Of a DNA stretch of 64,000 nucleotides, positions 10,601 to 18,883 are shown piece by piece. Origin of the DNA: Acinetobacter genomosp. 15BJ (GTDB lineage Bacteria > Pseudomonadota > Gammaproteobacteria > Pseudomonadales > Moraxellaceae). A program made the position numbers and the translations under genes. The stretch spans positions 1-64,000 of the forward strand of contig NZ_KE007350.1 of the NCBI RefSeq assembly GCF_000400715.1. Direction: 5' to 3'. Below the pieces are notes generated by a model. The model saw only the letters and a list, made by a program, of their open reading frames with translations, had not been told where the DNA came from and did no database searches. Every line of letters starts with the position of its first letter. Position 1 is the first letter of the stretch.

Positions 10601-11177
10601 AGAATTTGAACGCTGTGGCCATACTTCGCCTTGGGGAGAACAAGGTCTTGGTCTCGGACTTGCCATCGTACAACGTATGACCAGCCTGCTTGATTTTCCT
10701 GTGCATGTCTATTCGGAACTGGGTAAGGGCTCCTGCTTCATGATTGAAGTACCACTCGCTGAAGCACCCAAAACTCAAATGGCAATACCGCATGTTCCAG
10801 CACTGCAACATACCGCCTATAAAGTGTTGTGCTTGGACAATGACGAAACCATTTTAGAAGGAATGCGGACTTTACTCAGCAAATGGGGCTATCAGATTTT
10901 TACTGCAACAGAACCTGAGCAAGCACTACGACTGATTGAACAAGAGGATATTCAGGTCTGGCTGATCGACCAGCACTTAAACCATGATCAACGTGGTCTA
11001 GACTTTATCGAACAACATCGACTGGCGCATATTCCAGTCGCATTGATTACCGCAGATTCTGACCAAGAACTGCCACAATACTTAAAACAGCAGAATATTG
11101 TGTTGTTGAGAAAGCCACTTAAACCTGCAGGCTTACGTGCGTGGCTATCTGGTTTAAAAATCATGCCCATGCAATAA
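7659..11177 (+). CDS. Symporter-fused hybrid sensor histidine kinase/response regulator (CrbS-like)
   Basis: A 1172-residue membrane sensor. Residues 1 to about 490 form a SSS-type 12-13-segment transporter domain. A linker follows, then a PAS domain (about 660-775, DHMTQGVSVVDKNMCLVAWN), a coiled coil, and a kinase core with H-box ASHDLLQPMHAARLF (His822). The N-box is QNFVSNALRYTA (about 930) and the G-boxes are DTGPGIHE and LGLGLAIV. A C-terminal receiver domain has the phospho-acceptor Asp1104 in LIDQHL and the conserved KP motif. This is the architecture of CrbS, the acetate-switch sensor that controls acetyl-CoA synthetase in Vibrio and Pseudomonas. It is divergent from yjcH-actP. The cognate CrbR regulator is not in the window. 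Start may be Met1 or Met9 (7683); neither has a strong ribosome binding site. Confidence 0.88.
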   Translation: MEFDHVSNMNSWLILGVLALYIVLLFGCAFFGEKHASRLSTRGRMLLFSLTLGVYCSSWTFYGATGAAVRQGVIFLPIYLGPLLFIWFGYDIWKRLGRIRQHHAISSIADFVAARYGKSGSLAALVTILAVIAIVPYLALQLRAIALSASVILEQNAHIHTTTNSVLVLTAVLAILAMIFGTRHIAHTEQHGGLMLAVAFESFVKLFALLCVAAFFLLQSPDNIKQVSSDVSQHFHDLQQLGVPETFWVQTLLAGLAMICLPRQFHVAVVELRDEKHIRGARRWFAAYLILTVIAIIPIASWALHSLPESLGTPDIAVLALPLSYQQEWLALLAFLGGFSASTGMLLVASVALSIMLSNDLIMPALWRFKIISRHDQHLPRVLKLTRRISIVSVMLLGFLFFHFFNDINQLSVFGLLAFSAVAQFSPALIGGLYWRGASRQGVYVGLLMGFAMWSYTLLFPTVLRSLPDHYQEFAQHLLLFGPFDINGLRPEALLGFESFAPLTHGVLWSLGLNVVLYIWVSRLYRPSVAEQIQAESFFYYESKPLPSAQSNTDLTDLHLNAARLKVGDLLALAKRVTGDKPTLQAFQQFCEQNHVVLNENHVANGMWWRFTEQYLAGIIGAASARTLLTTAMINNGLALGQVANILDQASQWQRFNQNLLMTMIDHMTQGVSVVDKNMCLVAWNNQYLKLFDYPKDLVYVGCPIADLIRYNAERGECGPGPVEEHVRKRLHWMKVGSAHEFERIRKDGLVIQMRGNPIEGGGFVTTFADITAFRENEAVLEERVSDRTQQLANALTEQQLALEQADKANQSKSRFLAAASHDLLQPMHAARLFSTALEQSVHSTEDQQTLQQLDRALYGAESMLSALLDIARLEGGTIQPKRQAYALHDLLNDLELQFKSIAAQRNIHLSVHDTKFWVDTDPQWMRRIIQNFVSNALRYTAQGRVVVGVLRSAQRPNYIRIGVWDTGPGIHEQQRLKLFQEFERCGHTSPWGEQGLGLGLAIVQRMTSLLDFPVHVYSELGKGSCFMIEVPLAEAPKTQMAIPHVPALQHTAYKVLCLDNDETILEGMRTLLSKWGYQIFTATEPEQALRLIEQEDIQVWLIDQHLNHDQRGLDFIEQHRLAHIPVALITADSDQELPQYLKQQNIVLLRKPLKPAGLRAWLSGLKIMPMQ

Positions 11178-11180
11178 CTA

Positions 11181-11230
11181 GCAAAATATTTTGCAACATA
11201 GGCCAAAATGATCAAAACAATGCATTTTGG
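11181..11230. repeat. Palindrome and hairpin after the hybrid kinase gene
   Basis: GCAAAATATTTTGC (11181-11194) is a perfect 14-bp palindrome three bases after the kinase stop codon. It is followed by CCAAAATG (11203-11210) and CATTTTGG (11223-11230), arms around 12 bases. Neither is followed by a clear T-tract, so a terminator role is only possible. Confidence 0.5.
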
Positions 11231-11278
11231 TCGATGATCAATTGACCAAAGTGCTCAAATCATTATTGGCTATGGCAA

Positions 11279-11306
11279 AAACGTTCACTTACATTAGTGA
11301 ACGTTT
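11279..11306. promoter_or_regulatory. Perfect inverted repeat, putative operator of the unknown gene at 11493
   Basis: Arms AAACGTTCAC and GTGAACGTTT match perfectly around an 8-base TTACATTA spacer. There is no T-tract, and it lies about 190 bp upstream of the next start codon. The size and symmetry fit a dimeric repressor site (TetR-like). The regulator is unknown. Confidence 0.45.
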
Positions 11307-11492
11307 GTACACTTACTTACAATTTAACAAGTGCCTGTTTTTATTATTAAATTTTACCCTTAAAATTACATCTACAACTTTAGTCGTATTCTACTTGTTT
11401 TCTCGATACCGCATAAATTGATCAAGTTAAACGAAACCTAGACCTCGGCTTGTTGGGTTTCTCATTACAAATTGTCAAAAAGGACATTGATC

Positions 11493-12254
11493 ATGAATAA
11501 CAGTCACCCTTCAACTGACCATAGCTCACAACAGTTTTATCGCCAATACAGTGCGAATGCCCTGTTACCTGAACTGGACTGGCAAACCATCTTTGTGCAC
11601 AGCAAACTGGATGAAACACATTTACGCGCATTGAATACGCTTTACCAAGCCGCTGTTCCGCTGGCACTCAATGTATTTAATCAACTCAATTTTGATGTGT
11701 TTGCACCCGCTGCTTATCACCCACAAGGCTTAGGTTTATTTGAAAAACTGGCACAACAGGAAGAAAAGTTTCTAGACGCTCTCGAAACTGAATCGGCTCA
11801 TCTCGACCATGAAAGCCGCCATCAAATCTGGAGTATGTTGTTGCGCGGTGGTGCGGTACTGGTGTTCAAAGCATGGTTAGGTCATGTCAAAGGTGGCGAA
11901 AACCAACTGGATAAAACCCAGTTTGATGAACTTTCAGATTTACTGTTTATCAAAACACGTCCTGAACAATTAGCACAACGCTTAAAAGTCGATGCCAATG
12001 CCGCTTTGACGCACATTTTCTTAATGTATGAAAATGATGTGTTCTTAGACCATTTTAATAGCTTGGAAACAGCCGCTTTATTTGTTGATTTAGGCGTTTA
12101 TGATGCTGCATTTTTAAGTCTGCGTGATGATCGTGTGGCCGAATATCTCAAAACCAAAGGCTATGTGACCCAAGAACAAATCGATGACTTGCAATGTGCT
12201 TTAAATCCATTGTATTGCGATAGCTTAATGCCAAAACAAGACTGTTTGGCTTAA
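11493..12254 (+). CDS. Unrecognised cytoplasmic protein
   Basis: A 253-residue protein that I do not recognise. It has no signal peptide and no membrane segment, and reads as mainly helical and acidic (for example residues 81-103, LAQQEEKFLDALETESAHLDHES). Two cysteines occur near the C-terminus (ALNPLYCDSLMPKQDCLA). The ATG at 11493 is preferred over a TTG at 11472 because AAGGA lies about nine bases before it. It is monocistronic, with its own terminator and an upstream inverted repeat. Codon use looks like its neighbours. Confidence 0.8.
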   Translation: MNNSHPSTDHSSQQFYRQYSANALLPELDWQTIFVHSKLDETHLRALNTLYQAAVPLALNVFNQLNFDVFAPAAYHPQGLGLFEKLAQQEEKFLDALETESAHLDHESRHQIWSMLLRGGAVLVFKAWLGHVKGGENQLDKTQFDELSDLLFIKTRPEQLAQRLKVDANAALTHIFLMYENDVFLDHFNSLETAALFVDLGVYDAAFLSLRDDRVAEYLKTKGYVTQEQIDDLQCALNPLYCDSLMPKQDCLA

Positions 12255-12261
12255 GCTCAGA

Positions 12262-12292
12262 AAAAACAAGGTGGCTCAGCCACCTTGTTTTT
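12262..12292. terminator. Bidirectional terminator between convergent genes
   Basis: AAAAACAAGGTGGCT / AGCCACCTTGTTTTT arms form a long GC-rich stem directly after the unknown gene and overlapping the last bases of the copper receptor frame. A and T tracts flank both sides. Confidence 0.88.
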
Positions 12293-12297
12293 GTTAA

Positions 12298-14409
12298 TTA
12301 GAACTTCATGCTCATACGCATCCAGTAATTTCGACCCGTATTATTGAATTGCTCTTCACTGGCATAACCAAAACCCGAACTACCGGCCTTATTGAGGTGC
12401 TCGGTATAGGTCTTATCCAAAACGTTATCTATTCCTACAGAAAGATCGACATTTTTATTAAGACTATAACTACCATTCAATGAAACCGTTGAGAAACCTG
12501 CACTTGGTTTCAAGTCATAACCGACGATGTTACCTTGATGCAAACTAATGCGATTTTGCTGATCCACCACGCGCCACAACATACCGAGCGTATATTTATC
12601 AGCGACATAACGTAGATTTACACGCCCTTCTAAGGGTGCAATTTGTGGCAACGGAGTATTATCCGTGGTATTTTTCCCCCACGCATACATCGCACTTACA
12701 TCCGCTTGAATGTGATCAGTAAATTGATAACCAATCCCTGCCTCAGCACCCGCAATGGTTGCATCCACATTCTTCGCGCCAGCAGTAATGCCACTGCTAC
12801 CATGCCCGCCATGTCCACCTGCATGCATATGGCTATGATCGTGATAATTCATCAGAATATAGTCATCAATCAGCCCTGCGTATGCCGACACCCATGAGTT
12901 AAATGCCCCCTGCTGCTGAGTGAAACCCAGATCTAACTGCAAGGTTTTCTCTGGGCGTACCCCATTAAAGGTATTGCTTGAACCAGCATTACCATGTTCA
13001 GGACTGAATAACTCCCAATAATCTGGCATACGTTCGACATAACCCAAACCCACATAACTGTTCAAGCCATGCTCGGCATTTTGATTTTCCAAACGAACAA
13101 AAGCACTGGGTAAAGTTTTTTCAAGCTGGGTATTGAAGCCCTTATTTTTAGAATCAGCACGCTCATCATCAACAGTGACTTGGTCTACGCGAGCACCTGT
13201 CACGATCTTATTCTGCGGATTCAATTGATAAGTCAACTCACCAAAAGCACCATAAGACTGGAAGCGCATATCCTGACGGAAGGGTACATTCATCGATGGC
13301 ATGGTCGGCGAGAACATACTGCCGCCATGTTTATTAAACTGAGAATCGACCCCAGTCATTAAACTCCATTGATCCCATTCAGAAGTCATAGCCAAACGCG
13401 AGTTCAAGGTACGGCGTGTCACTTGCATGGCCATCGGGTTTGGCATCAACATGCTGTGTCCACCATGTTGCATTTCAACCAATGGTGGTGTGCGCAAACT
13501 ATAGTTATCCATGATATGGTCGTTATAGCTGTAGTTCACCTGAGCTTCAATTTTCTTGATTACATCAGTGACATTCTTCTTTTCAAAACGCAGACCTAAA
13601 CTTTCACGGGCGAATTGTGCACCATCCATTCCACGCCCAGCATATTCAGCCTCACCATCCGCTTTACCACCTGTCAACTCAAGCCAAGTGTTTTCATCTG
13701 GTGTCCAGCCCAATGCAACATCGGCATTCCAGCGTTCCCATGAAGACGGTATGGTGTTGCCATCCCCATCTCGATAACTATTCGATTCAGAACGGTTGGC
13801 ATTTAAGCGGATATATTTTTTCTCGTCACCAATCGCCGCTTCAACATTCTGATCTAAACGCCCAAATGAACCCCACAATACACTCGCCTGTCCACGATAT
13901 GGTTTTTCTTGCGTGAGCTTTTCAGGTTCACGTTCAAAAATCACTGTTGCTGCTGAACCAGTATTAGCATATTGAACCGTTTGTGGCCCTTTAATCACTG
14001 AAATCCGATCATAGCTTTCAGGAGAAATATAAGAGGTCGGTGCATCCATACGTGCAGGACATGCACCAAGATTCTCCGTACCATCGGTTAAAATCTTGAT
14101 GCGGGAGCCAAACATACCGCGGAAAGTCACATCTCCATTGGTACCACCGCTTTGTATTGAGTTAAACCCCATAATACTTTGTAGATAGTCGGCACCATCT
14201 GTCGCAGGGATGGGTTGAATCGGTTTCTTAGGGTCGGCTTGCACCACTAAACCATTGCTCTCATTCGGTTGTTGTGCAGTGACCACAATCGGTGCCAGTG
14301 AGACATGTGCCTGCTCATGCTGAACAGGTTCTGCCCACGCCATTGCGGTATTTGAAGCAGCCAAGATCGCAACCGTCAGCGGTTGTAATAAAAATTTAGG
14401 TTGAGCCAT
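12298..14409 (-). CDS. TonB-dependent copper receptor (OprC/NosA-like)
   Basis: Outer-membrane beta-barrel receptor for copper, 703 residues, with a signal peptide (residues 1-26, cut near AWAEP). A TonB-box-like APIVVTAQQ (39-47) and a plug domain follow, with PATDGADYLQSIMGFNSIQSGGTNG and the copper-receptor hallmark CPARM (Cys117, Met121). The barrel ends in NYWMRMSMKF with a terminal Phe. The CxxxM motif together with an HxM (His298-Ile-Met300) matches the copper site described for P. aeruginosa OprC. His/Met-rich loops occur at 313-328 and in a HDHSHMHAGGHGGHG stretch. It lies downstream of a DUF2946 gene on the same strand, a frequent pairing. Confidence 0.92.
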   Translation of the reverse strand: MAQPKFLLQPLTVAILAASNTAMAWAEPVQHEQAHVSLAPIVVTAQQPNESNGLVVQADPKKPIQPIPATDGADYLQSIMGFNSIQSGGTNGDVTFRGMFGSRIKILTDGTENLGACPARMDAPTSYISPESYDRISVIKGPQTVQYANTGSAATVIFEREPEKLTQEKPYRGQASVLWGSFGRLDQNVEAAIGDEKKYIRLNANRSESNSYRDGDGNTIPSSWERWNADVALGWTPDENTWLELTGGKADGEAEYAGRGMDGAQFARESLGLRFEKKNVTDVIKKIEAQVNYSYNDHIMDNYSLRTPPLVEMQHGGHSMLMPNPMAMQVTRRTLNSRLAMTSEWDQWSLMTGVDSQFNKHGGSMFSPTMPSMNVPFRQDMRFQSYGAFGELTYQLNPQNKIVTGARVDQVTVDDERADSKNKGFNTQLEKTLPSAFVRLENQNAEHGLNSYVGLGYVERMPDYWELFSPEHGNAGSSNTFNGVRPEKTLQLDLGFTQQQGAFNSWVSAYAGLIDDYILMNYHDHSHMHAGGHGGHGSSGITAGAKNVDATIAGAEAGIGYQFTDHIQADVSAMYAWGKNTTDNTPLPQIAPLEGRVNLRYVADKYTLGMLWRVVDQQNRISLHQGNIVGYDLKPSAGFSTVSLNGSYSLNKNVDLSVGIDNVLDKTYTEHLNKAGSSGFGYASEEQFNNTGRNYWMRMSMKF

Positions 14410-14483
14410 GATCGGTCTCTCTTAAAACATAGATAAAACAGAGTCAGAGTTCCAAAAAACCCTAACGAAAAGAAAGTCTTAAT

Positions 14484-14921
14484 TTATGCAAAGAGTGGCG
14501 GAGCCCGCCCTTGAGGCAATAAGAACAACCGTTGCAGTGCAAAATAAACATGCTTAAAGGCTTGTTGATACGCAACTAAACGGATTTGGATACGGACCAG
14601 AACTTCTTTCACCCCCAATTCAGGCGGCAATACCAGATTGGCATAGACCGTACAGTACTGACATTGGTGGTTAGGATCGTGATGATCATGTTGTGGTATG
14701 GATACTTGAACATGTTCAAGTTGATGCTCATGCCGCAGAGATGCATGAACCGAATGGCTATGCGAAGCTTGTAGCTTAGGCAACAGCAACGCCTGAGTAA
14801 TGGTTTCACATACAGGCGCGATTTGATATTGCTTCGGAAGTAGCGGCTGCAAGAAAACCGCAATCTGCAAACAGACCGCGGTTAAAGCAAGCAGCAAGCC
14901 ACAACGAAACAAAGAGAACAT
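14484..14921 (-). CDS. DUF2946 family protein
   Basis: A 145-residue protein with an N-terminal hydrophobic segment (about residues 5-27), then a histidine-rich region (SHSHSVHASLRHEHQLEHVQ, HDHHDPNH) leading to CQYC, and a C-terminal RAPP. This is the DUF2946 pattern. Members often sit next to copper receptors, and the His/Cys content suggests periplasmic metal binding, which is inferred. It lies 13 bases after def and 74 bases before the receptor gene, so it is likely cotranscribed with the receptor. The ribosome binding site is poor. Confidence 0.8.
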   Translation of the reverse strand: MFSLFRCGLLLALTAVCLQIAVFLQPLLPKQYQIAPVCETITQALLLPKLQASHSHSVHASLRHEHQLEHVQVSIPQHDHHDPNHQCQYCTVYANLVLPPELGVKEVLVRIQIRLVAYQQAFKHVYFALQRLFLLPQGRAPPLFA

Positions 14922-14934
14922 CTTAAAAAAGTGT

Positions 14935-15465
14935 CTATCGCTTAACGGTTACTTTTTCTTTTTCACGTTGGCGAACCACTTTTTCCACTTTCTCACGTGC
15001 ACGTTGACGCTTTAATGGCGATAAATAATCAACAAAAAGTTTGCCATTTAAGTGATCCATTTCATGTTGGATACAAACAGCGAGAAGTTCGTCAGCTTCT
15101 AACACAAATGCTTGACCTTCAAGGTTAATTGCCTCGATTTTTACGCGTGACGGACGCTCAACTTTGTCGTATATTTGAGGCACAGAGAGACAGCCTTCTT
15201 CATACGGCTGAGTATCTTCGGTCAGTGGAATGACTTTGGGGTTAATGAACACCATTGGTTGGTTTTTCTCTTCAGAGATGTCCATAACAATAAGCTGAAT
15301 ATGATGATCAACCTGAGTTGCCGCTAAACCTATACCCGGCGCCTCGTACATGGTTTCAAACATATCTGCTGCAAGCTGACGAATATCATCAGTGACTTCT
15401 TCGACTGGTTTGGCGATGGTACGAAGGCGGGGATCAGGAAAACTTAGAATAGGTAATAAGGCCAT
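14935..15465 (-). CDS. def: Peptide deformylase
   Basis: Removes the N-formyl group from nascent proteins; metal-dependent hydrolase of 176 residues. All three family motifs are present: GIGLAATQ (about 45-52), EEGCLSVP (about 87-94, metal Cys) and QHEMDHLNG (about 130-138, metal His pair and catalytic Glu). The start at 15465 is chosen for its GAGGA eight bases upstream; the longer frame to 15495 adds ten non-conserved residues. fmt, its usual partner, is not here; the divergent neighbours are a LysM protein and dprA. Confidence 0.95.
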   Translation of the reverse strand: MALLPILSFPDPRLRTIAKPVEEVTDDIRQLAADMFETMYEAPGIGLAATQVDHHIQLIVMDISEEKNQPMVFINPKVIPLTEDTQPYEEGCLSVPQIYDKVERPSRVKIEAINLEGQAFVLEADELLAVCIQHEMDHLNGKLFVDYLSPLKRQRAREKVEKVVRQREKEKVTVKR

Positions 15466-15587
15466 ACAGTCGTCCTCACTTATGCCATTGATCAAAAAAC
15501 CAACTAAAGGGAATACTTGATCAAAAAATTGTGTGTAAAGTCGTTATTATAACGCAACTACACACATAATTTTTAGGAATTATGATA

Positions 15588-16739
15588 ATGAAAAAGGTTT
15601 TAAACGGCATACACTCATTTCATGCCTTGGGGTTAAAAAAACAACTGATTGCCGCTGCAATTTGTGCGGGATTAGGCATGAGCATTAATTTCGCCCACGC
15701 AGCCAGCCCAAATGTCAGCCCACCATCAGTGAAAGTCGGTGCGCCACATGTTTATGTGGTGAAAAAAGGCGATACGCTTTGGGATATCTCAGGGAAATTT
15801 TTAAGTAAGCCTTGGCGCTGGCCAGAAATATGGGCAAGCAATAAACATGTGAAAAACCCGCACTGGATTTATCCAGGCGATCGCTTACTGCTGTGTAGCT
15901 TGAATGGTAAACCATTGATTGGTAAAGATGAAGGTGATGGTTGTGATGGGATTATTCGTCGCTATACAGGCAATACCTCAAATTTACGTCCTCAAGTCCG
16001 TGTTGAGGCCTTGAACAATAGTGTTCCTGTCATTCCTTTGGCACATATTCAACAATGGTTAGAGCGTACTTCGGTCCTGCCAGCAGACGCGATTGCCAAT
16101 ACGCCTTATATCTTGGGTACAGCAGACAACCGCGTACTTGCAGGTAAAGGTCAAAGTGTTTATGTGCGTGGTAAAGGCCTTGAAAATGGTCAACGTTATG
16201 GCGTATTCCGTGAAGGTGAACCGTACATTGTATTGGACCAAAATGGCAAGAAACAGAATCTTGGGGTTGAACTGACCCAAGTGGCTTCGGCTGTTGCGAT
16301 TCGCAATGAGAATGACATCACCACGGTTGAGCTCACCGATAGTTATAACGGTGAAGTTCGTCGTGGCGATCGAGTTATGGCTGAACAAGATGCCATGCTA
16401 CCGACTTTATTCTACCCAATTGATGCCAATCAGGTAAAAGACGGCGGCAAAATCATTCGCGTGATGGGTTCAATTGGCACAGCAGCCAAAAATGGCGTGG
16501 TCACCGTTGATCGTGGCACCGCTGATGGCGTTGAAATTGGTCAAGTGTTCAGTGTCTATCAAGATGGCGAAGTAGTCAGAGATCCAAAGACCAAAGAGAA
16601 AGTGAAACTCCCTGGACAATACCTAGGTAGTGCCATGATCTTTAAGAGTTTTGATCGTATCAGCTACGCCTATATCCTTGAAAGCGAGCTGCCGATCAAG
16701 CTTGGCTCGGATATTAAACCACCTCGTTTAGATGACTAA
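15588..16739 (+). CDS. LysM-domain peptidoglycan-binding protein
   Basis: A 383-residue exported protein. An N-terminal signal-like hydrophobic segment ends near INFAHAASP. A LysM domain follows (about residues 52-100, HVYVVKKGDTLWDISGKFLSKPWRWPEIWASN...IYPGDRL), which binds cell-wall glycan. The C-terminal 260 residues are a conserved module of unknown function. The ATG at 15588 has TAGGA nine bases upstream; the ATG two codons earlier is too close. It lies 10 bases before dprA, so the two form an operon; this pairing is common in gammaproteobacteria. Confidence 0.88.
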   Translation: MKKVLNGIHSFHALGLKKQLIAAAICAGLGMSINFAHAASPNVSPPSVKVGAPHVYVVKKGDTLWDISGKFLSKPWRWPEIWASNKHVKNPHWIYPGDRLLLCSLNGKPLIGKDEGDGCDGIIRRYTGNTSNLRPQVRVEALNNSVPVIPLAHIQQWLERTSVLPADAIANTPYILGTADNRVLAGKGQSVYVRGKGLENGQRYGVFREGEPYIVLDQNGKKQNLGVELTQVASAVAIRNENDITTVELTDSYNGEVRRGDRVMAEQDAMLPTLFYPIDANQVKDGGKIIRVMGSIGTAAKNGVVTVDRGTADGVEIGQVFSVYQDGEVVRDPKTKEKVKLPGQYLGSAMIFKSFDRISYAYILESELPIKLGSDIKPPRLDD

Positions 16740-16749
16740 GTAAACGCCT

Positions 16750-17883
16750 ATGTTGAATCAATTATCACCTCATCACTATCACACTGTGTTGGTGTGGTAC
16801 TTGGTTCAGCATTCGCTGTCGAGTTTCAGCAAAATTCAGCAGCACTTTGGTGATTGTGAACAAGCAACACAGCCTCATCGTTTCTCAGAATGGTCTCAAC
16901 TGGGCTTACACGCCAATCACTTAAAACGTTTAGCAGAATTTCAAAGCCCTCAGGGTCAACAACAATTCCAACAACTACTTGATCTGGTTTGCAAATATAG
17001 CGACTTTATTTTAACGCCTGATGATATTGGCTACCCAACTCAGCTACTGCCTTATGCAGATCGTCCTCCCATTTTATTTGGACAAGGTCAGGCACAAGCC
17101 TTATTACAACCACAGATTGCCATGGTGGGCAGCCGTAAACCGAGTCCACATGGACGCCAAGTCGCTTATGATTTTGCCTATTATTTAAGTGAAAAAGGCT
17201 TTTATATCAGCAGTGGTTTGGCACACGGTATTGATCAAGCCGCACATCAGGGTGGATTGGCACATCAGCGGACCATTGCAGTGACGGGTACAGGCCTCGA
17301 TAGCGTCTACCCTGCTCAGCACAAACAACTGGCACAACAAATTACCCAGTCTGGAGCCATCGTGACCGAGTTTCTGCCGACCACGATGCCCTTACAACAA
17401 CACTTCCCAAGACGTAATCGAATTGTCAGCGGCCTGAGTCTGGGTGTATTGGTGGTTGAGGCTGCACTGAAGAGTGGTTCTCTCATTACCGCGAATGAAG
17501 CAGCCAATCAAGGTAAAATGGTATTTGCAATTCCTGGACATATTTATAGTGAACACCATCAAGGCTGTCATCAACTGATTCGCGAAGGTGCGATTCTGGT
17601 CGATCATCCCGAACAGGTCATCGAAGATTTAGCGCTACCAACGCAATGGCAAGCCCAACAACACTCAACAGATGAAGCCAGTACCACTCCTCCGCCAAGC
17701 TTGCCCGCACATTTGATTGTGTTGTATCAGAGTCTGGACTGGATTGGACAAGATTTGGACCAACTGGCTCAGTGCCATCCAATCACAATTGCAGAGCTGA
17801 CCGCCCAACTAATGGAATTGGAATTACTGGGTTTATGCCTACAACAAGCAGGACGCTATTTACGTTGTCGCCCAATGCATTAA
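16750..17883 (+). CDS. dprA: DNA-processing protein DprA
   Basis: Binds incoming single-stranded DNA in the cytoplasm during natural transformation and loads RecA. The 377-residue protein has the Rossmann-like DprA core: MVGSRKPSPHG (about 127), SSGLAHGIDQAAH (about 157-169), PRRNRIVSGLSLGVLVVEA (about 218-236) and SGSLITA. A C-terminal winged-helix-like region (about 315-370) follows. It sits in an operon with the LysM gene and is followed by tsaC 36 bases on. It fits the natural competence of Acinetobacter. Confidence 0.94.
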   Translation: MLNQLSPHHYHTVLVWYLVQHSLSSFSKIQQHFGDCEQATQPHRFSEWSQLGLHANHLKRLAEFQSPQGQQQFQQLLDLVCKYSDFILTPDDIGYPTQLLPYADRPPILFGQGQAQALLQPQIAMVGSRKPSPHGRQVAYDFAYYLSEKGFYISSGLAHGIDQAAHQGGLAHQRTIAVTGTGLDSVYPAQHKQLAQQITQSGAIVTEFLPTTMPLQQHFPRRNRIVSGLSLGVLVVEAALKSGSLITANEAANQGKMVFAIPGHIYSEHHQGCHQLIREGAILVDHPEQVIEDLALPTQWQAQQHSTDEASTTPPPSLPAHLIVLYQSLDWIGQDLDQLAQCHPITIAELTAQLMELELLGLCLQQAGRYLRCRPMH

Positions 17884-17919
17884 ACTAGCCATACTCTCTC
17901 CTGTTTTCACATAAATCCC

Positions 17920-18489
17920 ATGATTACTTCCTCTATTTCTGAAGCAGCTCAACTTTTAAAACAAGGACAAGTTCTAGCTTATCCGACAGAAGCAGTTTGG
18001 GGCCTGGGTTGTGATCCCTTCAATGAGCAGGCATTTCAGGAAATTCTAGAACTGAAGCATCGTCCCGTTGAAAAAGGTGTGATTTTATTGGCTGGGCATT
18101 TAGACCAAGTCGAACATTTACTGCAAGGCTTGAGTGCTAACCTGCGTCAGCAAGTGATCGCCAGTTGGTCGAATCGCCTTGAGACAGAACGTGCCACAAC
18201 GTGGCTACTCCCTGCTGATCAGAGTATTCCAACATGGATCAAGGGCCAACATCCTTTGGTCGCAGTTCGTGTCACCACTCATCCGCTGTGCATGCAGCTA
18301 TGCCAGCAATTTGGGGGCTTTATTGTCTCTACCAGCGCCAACCCTGCAGGCCTTACACCAGCACAAAGCTTAGAAGAAGCGCAACATTACTTCAGCACTT
18401 CATTACATTATCTCGAAGGTGATTTAGGGTTGAGCCGAGAACCAAGTCGCATTTTGAATGCACTGACAGGTGAAGTTGTTCGTGCCTAA
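17920..18489 (+). CDS. tsaC: Threonylcarbamoyl-AMP synthase
   Basis: Makes threonylcarbamoyl-AMP from threonine, bicarbonate and ATP for the t6A modification of tRNAs reading ANN codons. The 189 residues carry the YrdC fold motifs AYPTEAVWGLGCDP (about 21-34), ELKHRP and STSANPAG (about 143-150). This is the short TsaC form without the extra Sua5 domain. It is the last gene of the LysM-dprA-tsaC run. Confidence 0.93.
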   Translation: MITSSISEAAQLLKQGQVLAYPTEAVWGLGCDPFNEQAFQEILELKHRPVEKGVILLAGHLDQVEHLLQGLSANLRQQVIASWSNRLETERATTWLLPADQSIPTWIKGQHPLVAVRVTTHPLCMQLCQQFGGFIVSTSANPAGLTPAQSLEEAQHYFSTSLHYLEGDLGLSREPSRILNALTGEVVRA

Positions 18490-18514
18490 TTAGGTGAATA
18501 GCGGACAAAAAAAA

Positions 18515-18540
18515 GCTCAGTTATATAGGGATAACTGAGC
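18515..18540. terminator. Hairpin after tsaC
   Basis: Perfect arms GCTCAGTTAT / ATAACTGAGC around ATAGGG. Eight A's precede it on the plus strand, so the canonical T-tract lies on the minus strand. It may stop read-through from the right as well as trim the tsaC transcript. Confidence 0.6.
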
Positions 18541-18836
18541 ATAAAAAGGATGTGTATAATCACATCCAGAGGGTTCGTAAATTTGGTGAGCAACTTATTC
18601 ATTCTAAAAATGAATCATCTTGCTGTGGTTGGTATTATGAGGGAATCGTCCCATTTATACAAATATATTATTTATCTAACAAAAAGTGTGAAAAGCGTAC
18701 CAATTTTGTCACTTCCTCATTTCTAATAAAATTATATTGATATTTTTATTCAGCTTTTTTTTGATCATAAATTTAGTAAATCTTAAAAATATATTTGCAA
18801 ATCATATAGAAAGCACAGTCATCAAAAAATATTTTT

Positions 18837-18869
18837 GGTGCGTTTGTTGATATTTTAAACAAACGCACC
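18837..18869 (-). terminator. Terminator of the DMT exporter gene
   Basis: Arms GGTGCGTTTGTT and AACAAACGCACC around a short AT loop. On the minus strand it is followed by a stretch of A then T. It lies 15 bases past the stop codon. Confidence 0.75.
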
Positions 18870-18883
18870 ACCAACTTTCATAT

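Larger units (their letters stand above)
11178..11492. other. 315-bp spacer with several palindromes
   Basis: No gene. It holds a perfect palindrome (11181-11194), an 8-bp-arm hairpin (11203-11230) and a perfect 10-bp-arm inverted repeat (11279-11306). The rest is AT-rich and presumably contains the promoter of the gene at 11493. The small frame at 11227-11421 only reads through these repeats. Confidence 0.6.
18490..18883. other. 394-bp non-coding spacer with two hairpins and a terminator
   Basis: The spacer lies between convergent tsaC and the DMT exporter. It contains a 10-bp-arm hairpin at 18515-18540, a second hairpin GGATGTG-N6-CACATCC at 18548-18567, and the exporter's terminator at 18837-18869. 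The remainder is very AT-rich and no gene is recognisable. The 62-codon frame at 18552 has no ribosome binding site. Confidence 0.6.

Noticed and set aside
11227..11421. 64-codon frame upstream of the unknown gene
   Set aside because: It runs through the palindromes and has no ribosome binding site.
18552..18740. 62-codon frame after tsaC
   Set aside because: It lies in AT-rich spacer with no start signal, and its sequence is random in composition.
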